Shown here: positions 62,083 through 64,000 of the stretch, piece after piece
How positions within the stretch are numbered: the first letter of the stretch is position 1
Layout: each line of letters begins with the position of its first letter
Origin: Actinomycetota bacterium
GTDB lineage: Bacteria > Actinomycetota > Coriobacteriia > Anaerosomatales > Anaerosomataceae
Length of the DNA stretch: 64,000 nucleotides
Assembly: GCA_009773565.1 (NCBI GenBank)
Contig: WSXY01000002.1
Span: 62,001 to 126,000 of the forward strand
Reading direction: 5' to 3'
Position numbers and translations under genes: made by a program
The notes under the pieces: generated by a model
Told to the model about the DNA's origin: nothing
What the model saw: the letters and a program-made list of their open reading frames with translations, nothing else
The model's database searches: none

Positions 62083-63201
62083 CTAGAACCTGCGTACCTC
62101 CCGGTAGAGCGTGTCGCGCTGAACCGGCCTGAAGCCCGCATCGCCGATGAGACGGATCAGCTCCTCGCGCGCGAGCATGAAGCGCGTGCCCGCGGCCGCG
62201 ACCACGTTCTCCTCGATCATCGTCGAGCCCATGTCATTCGCTCCGAAGACGAGGGCGACCTGGCCGATCTTGGGGCCCTGCGTCACCCACGATGCCTGGA
62301 TGTTGGCGACGTTGTCGAGGAACAGCCGCGAGACCGCGAGCGTGCGCAGATACTCCCAGCCGCTCGCTGCGACGCCGCCCTGCTCGCCCTCGAGGTCGGT
62401 GTTGCCGGGCTGGAAGCTCCACGGGATGAACGCGCGGAAGCCTACGTGGCCGCCGGCGACAGCTGCGTCCTGCACCTCGCGCACGCGTACGAGGTGCTCA
62501 ATGCGTTCCTCGAGCGTCTCGGTGCCGCCGAACATCATCGTCGCGGTCGTCGAGATGTCGAGCTCGTGTGCTTCGCGCATCACGTCCAGCCACTGGTCGC
62601 TCGTCGCCTTCTTGGGGGAGACGTGCGAGCGCACACGGTCGACGAGGATCTCGGCGCCGCCGCCCGGCAGCGAGTCGAGACCCGCGTCGCGCAGGAGGGT
62701 GAGTACCTCGCGGGTGGAGATGCCAGAGATCTTCGCGATGTGCACCATCTCCGGCGGGCCAAAGCCGTGCACGTGGATCGGATAGCGGCTCTTGAGCTCG
62801 CGCAGCATGCTCTCGTACCACTCGATGCCGAGGGTCGGGTGCAGTCCGCCTTGCAGCAGGATCGCCGTGCCCTCGAGCGCGAGCGTCTCCTCGACCTTCG
62901 CGTAAAGGTCCTCAGGCGCCAGCACGTACGCGTCGGGCGCGTCCTCGGCGCGGTAGAAGGCGCAGAAGCGGCAGCCGCTCACGCACACGTTCGTGTAATT
63001 GACGTTGCGGTCGACGATGAACGTCGCCTCGCGCTCCGGGTGCAGCCGATCGCGCATCGCATTCGCGGCGGCCGCGAGTTGCAGTATGTCGGCGTCGCGC
63101 AGGAGAGCGAGCGCTTGCACGGCATCGAGCCGCAGCGTCCCGGCAGCCGCGCTGTTCGCGACCGCGGCGAGGCCGTCCTGCGTGCGCGCGGGTGTCGTCA
63201 C
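62083..63201 (-). CDS. mqnC: cyclic dehypoxanthine futalosine synthase (MqnC)
   Basis: A 372-aa radical SAM enzyme with the cluster motif CVSGCRFC, HPEREATFIVDRNVNYTNVC upstream, the MqnC-specific LLQGGLHPTLGIEWYESMLR and AGLDSLPGGGAEILVDRVR, and MMFGGTETLEERIEHL. It performs the spiro-ring closure in the futalosine route to menaquinone. GTG 63201 overlaps the mqnA stop (GTGA); a longer frame to 63528 runs inside mqnA and is rejected. Confidence 0.93.
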   Translation of the reverse strand: MTTPARTQDGLAAVANSAAAGTLRLDAVQALALLRDADILQLAAAANAMRDRLHPEREATFIVDRNVNYTNVCVSGCRFCAFYRAEDAPDAYVLAPEDLYAKVEETLALEGTAILLQGGLHPTLGIEWYESMLRELKSRYPIHVHGFGPPEMVHIAKISGISTREVLTLLRDAGLDSLPGGGAEILVDRVRSHVSPKKATSDQWLDVMREAHELDISTTATMMFGGTETLEERIEHLVRVREVQDAAVAGGHVGFRAFIPWSFQPGNTDLEGEQGGVAASGWEYLRTLAVSRLFLDNVANIQASWVTQGPKIGQVALVFGANDMGSTMIEENVVAAAGTRFMLAREELIRLIGDAGFRPVQRDTLYREVRRF

Positions 63202-64000
63202 GGGGTCTCTCCGAAGATGCGAATCTCCGGTACCGCCTCGAGCTGGCCGATCGCAACCGCCTCGGACAGGTAGCGCTTGAGGCCCTCGCGGTAGCGCGGC
63301 TCGTAGCGGAAGTGGAGCGCGTCGAAATACGACCGGAACCGCTCGGCGGGGAACTGCTCCCAGCGCGCGGCATATTCGCTGATGTCGTCGAGATGGTCGC
63401 GGCAGTAGGCGAGCGAGCTGGTGAGCGCGTCGGCGACCGCCTGCACGGCGTCCGGGCTCGTCTCGGCATACTCGCGGCGGACCGCCCACACGGCGTACAC
63501 CATCGGCAGCCCGGTCCACGTCGTCCACTCGCTGCCGAGGTCGTACGCGTGCAGCCCCTCGGGAACCTCCCAGTAGGCCCGGAGTGCCTCGTCGCCGATG
63601 AGGAGCGCGGCATCGGCATCCCGAAGCATCGCCGGGAGGTCCGGCGGCATCTCGACGTACGTTGCCGAGGCACCCCAGCGCTTCTCGATGAGCACGCGCG
63701 CGAGAACCTGCGAGGTACGCGACGTGTTCGTGAGCGCGACGGTGCGGCCGGAGAGCTCGTCTGCGGGCACTTTCGAGAGCAGCAGGATCGACTGCACCTC
63801 GCCGTCCGAGGAGATCGCGATATCCGGAAGCAGCACGAGGTCGGCCGCGTGACGTGCGTACTCGATCGCAGGGATCGGCGCGATGTCGAGCCGTCCTTCA
63901 AGGATCTCGCCGACGAGGTCGGCCGGGTTCGCCTTCACGAGATCGACGTCGAGAAGCACGTCGTTCTTCACCATGCCGTAGTACAGCGGCAGGCAGTTGA
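63198..64000 (-). CDS. mqnA: chorismate dehydratase (MqnA), 5' end outside window
   Basis: The frame is open to the window edge: codons 63975-63998 read NCLPLYYG, the usual N-terminal block of MqnA, so the true start is beyond 64000 and only about 10-15 residues are missing. Further blocks are DIAPIPAIEYAR, GRTVALTNTSRTSQVLARVL, ALLIGDEAL, DLGSEWTTWTGLPMVYAVWA and the C-terminal LHFRYEPRYREGLKRYLSEA. It converts chorismate to 3-enolpyruvyl-benzoate, the first futalosine-pathway step. It is followed by mqnC with a 4-nt overlap. Confidence 0.92.
   Translation of the reverse strand, partial: NCLPLYYGMVKNDVLLDVDLVKANPADLVGEILEGRLDIAPIPAIEYARHAADLVLLPDIAISSDGEVQSILLLSKVPADELSGRTVALTNTSRTSQVLARVLIEKRWGASATYVEMPPDLPAMLRDADAALLIGDEALRAYWEVPEGLHAYDLGSEWTTWTGLPMVYAVWAVRREYAETSPDAVQAVADALTSSLAYCRDHLDDISEYAARWEQFPAERFRSYFDALHFRYEPRYREGLKRYLSEAVAIGQLEAVPEIRIFGETP

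Overview
The window is a gene-dense (roughly 95% coding), high-GC bacterial chromosome segment. The gene set suggests an anaerobic or facultative, menaquinone-using Actinomycetota member near the Coriobacteriia (OPB41/Anaerosoma-type lineages). The clues are frequent GTG/TTG starts, an archaeal/vacuolar-type ATPase operon (G-I-K-E-C-F-A-B-D), large secreted multiheme c-type cytochromes with a ResB/CcsA (System II) maturation pair, futalosine-pathway menaquinone genes, a ferredoxin:thioredoxin reductase, and DUF951 and UPF0210/UPF0237 genes. The taxonomic placement is inference; no rRNA is present. The only RNA gene recognised with confidence is an initiator tRNA-Met.

Layout: 1-0.75 kb, the 3' part of a GltD/NfnB-like flavoprotein. 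0.8-3.7 kb, a LytTR response regulator translationally linked to a membrane-anchored WxL-interacting-like protein, then two small secreted proteins on the opposite strand. 3.8-5.8 kb, UPF0210 (PFL) plus its ACT partner and a DUF951 zinc-ribbon-like protein. 5.8-8.0 kb, capA and a degenerate M23 protein, divergent from the ATPase. 8.1-17.3 kb, a V-type ATPase operon whose rotor subunit carries a Na+-type ligand set and whose catalytic A subunit contains an in-frame palindromic insertion of about 50 residues. 17.3-17.5 kb, a structured non-coding segment. 17.5-21.5 kb, tldE-tldD and an NlpC/P60 hydrolase. 21.6-28.1 kb, a 15-heme cytochrome with a beta-propeller insertion, an anchored protein of unknown function, tRNA-fMet and an 8-heme cytochrome. 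28.2-30.6 kb, resB-ccsA.

30.6-33.1 kb holds a receiver-GspE ATPase-receiver protein with decayed active-site motifs. 33.2-36.9 kb has a GNAT-like protein and a lipid cluster (acyltransferase, CDP-alcohol phosphatidyltransferase, patatin). 37.1-44.3 kb is a compact phosphorelay: a hybrid histidine kinase with two receivers, a separate HPt protein, and an apparently intact receiver-MshEN-GspE ATPase-receiver protein, with overlapping or nearly abutting genes. 44.4-46.8 kb has two membrane proteins (one CcmC-like) and a PLP-dependent alpha-oxoamine synthase. 46.9-51.0 kb is a cobalamin riboswitch with terminator controlling btuF-btuC-btuD-cobO. 51.0-53.2 kb has a WalJ-like hydrolase, a small membrane protein, a glutaredoxin and an FTR-Rieske fusion. 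53.4-58.5 kb is a livKHMGF branched-chain amino acid transporter. 58.5-64 kb, all leftward, has mqnA (partial), mqnC, an NDH-2-like dehydrogenase, an MTA-phosphorylase family enzyme and an amidohydrolase deaminase.

The genes fit a respiratory anaerobe: quinone synthesis and a quinone-linked dehydrogenase, a cytochrome c maturation system, secreted multiheme cytochromes that could carry electrons outside the membrane, and a Na+-linked ATPase. The most unusual system is the phosphorelay whose apparent output is a secretion/pilus-type ATPase rather than a transcription factor, with a degenerate paralogue about 9 kb away.
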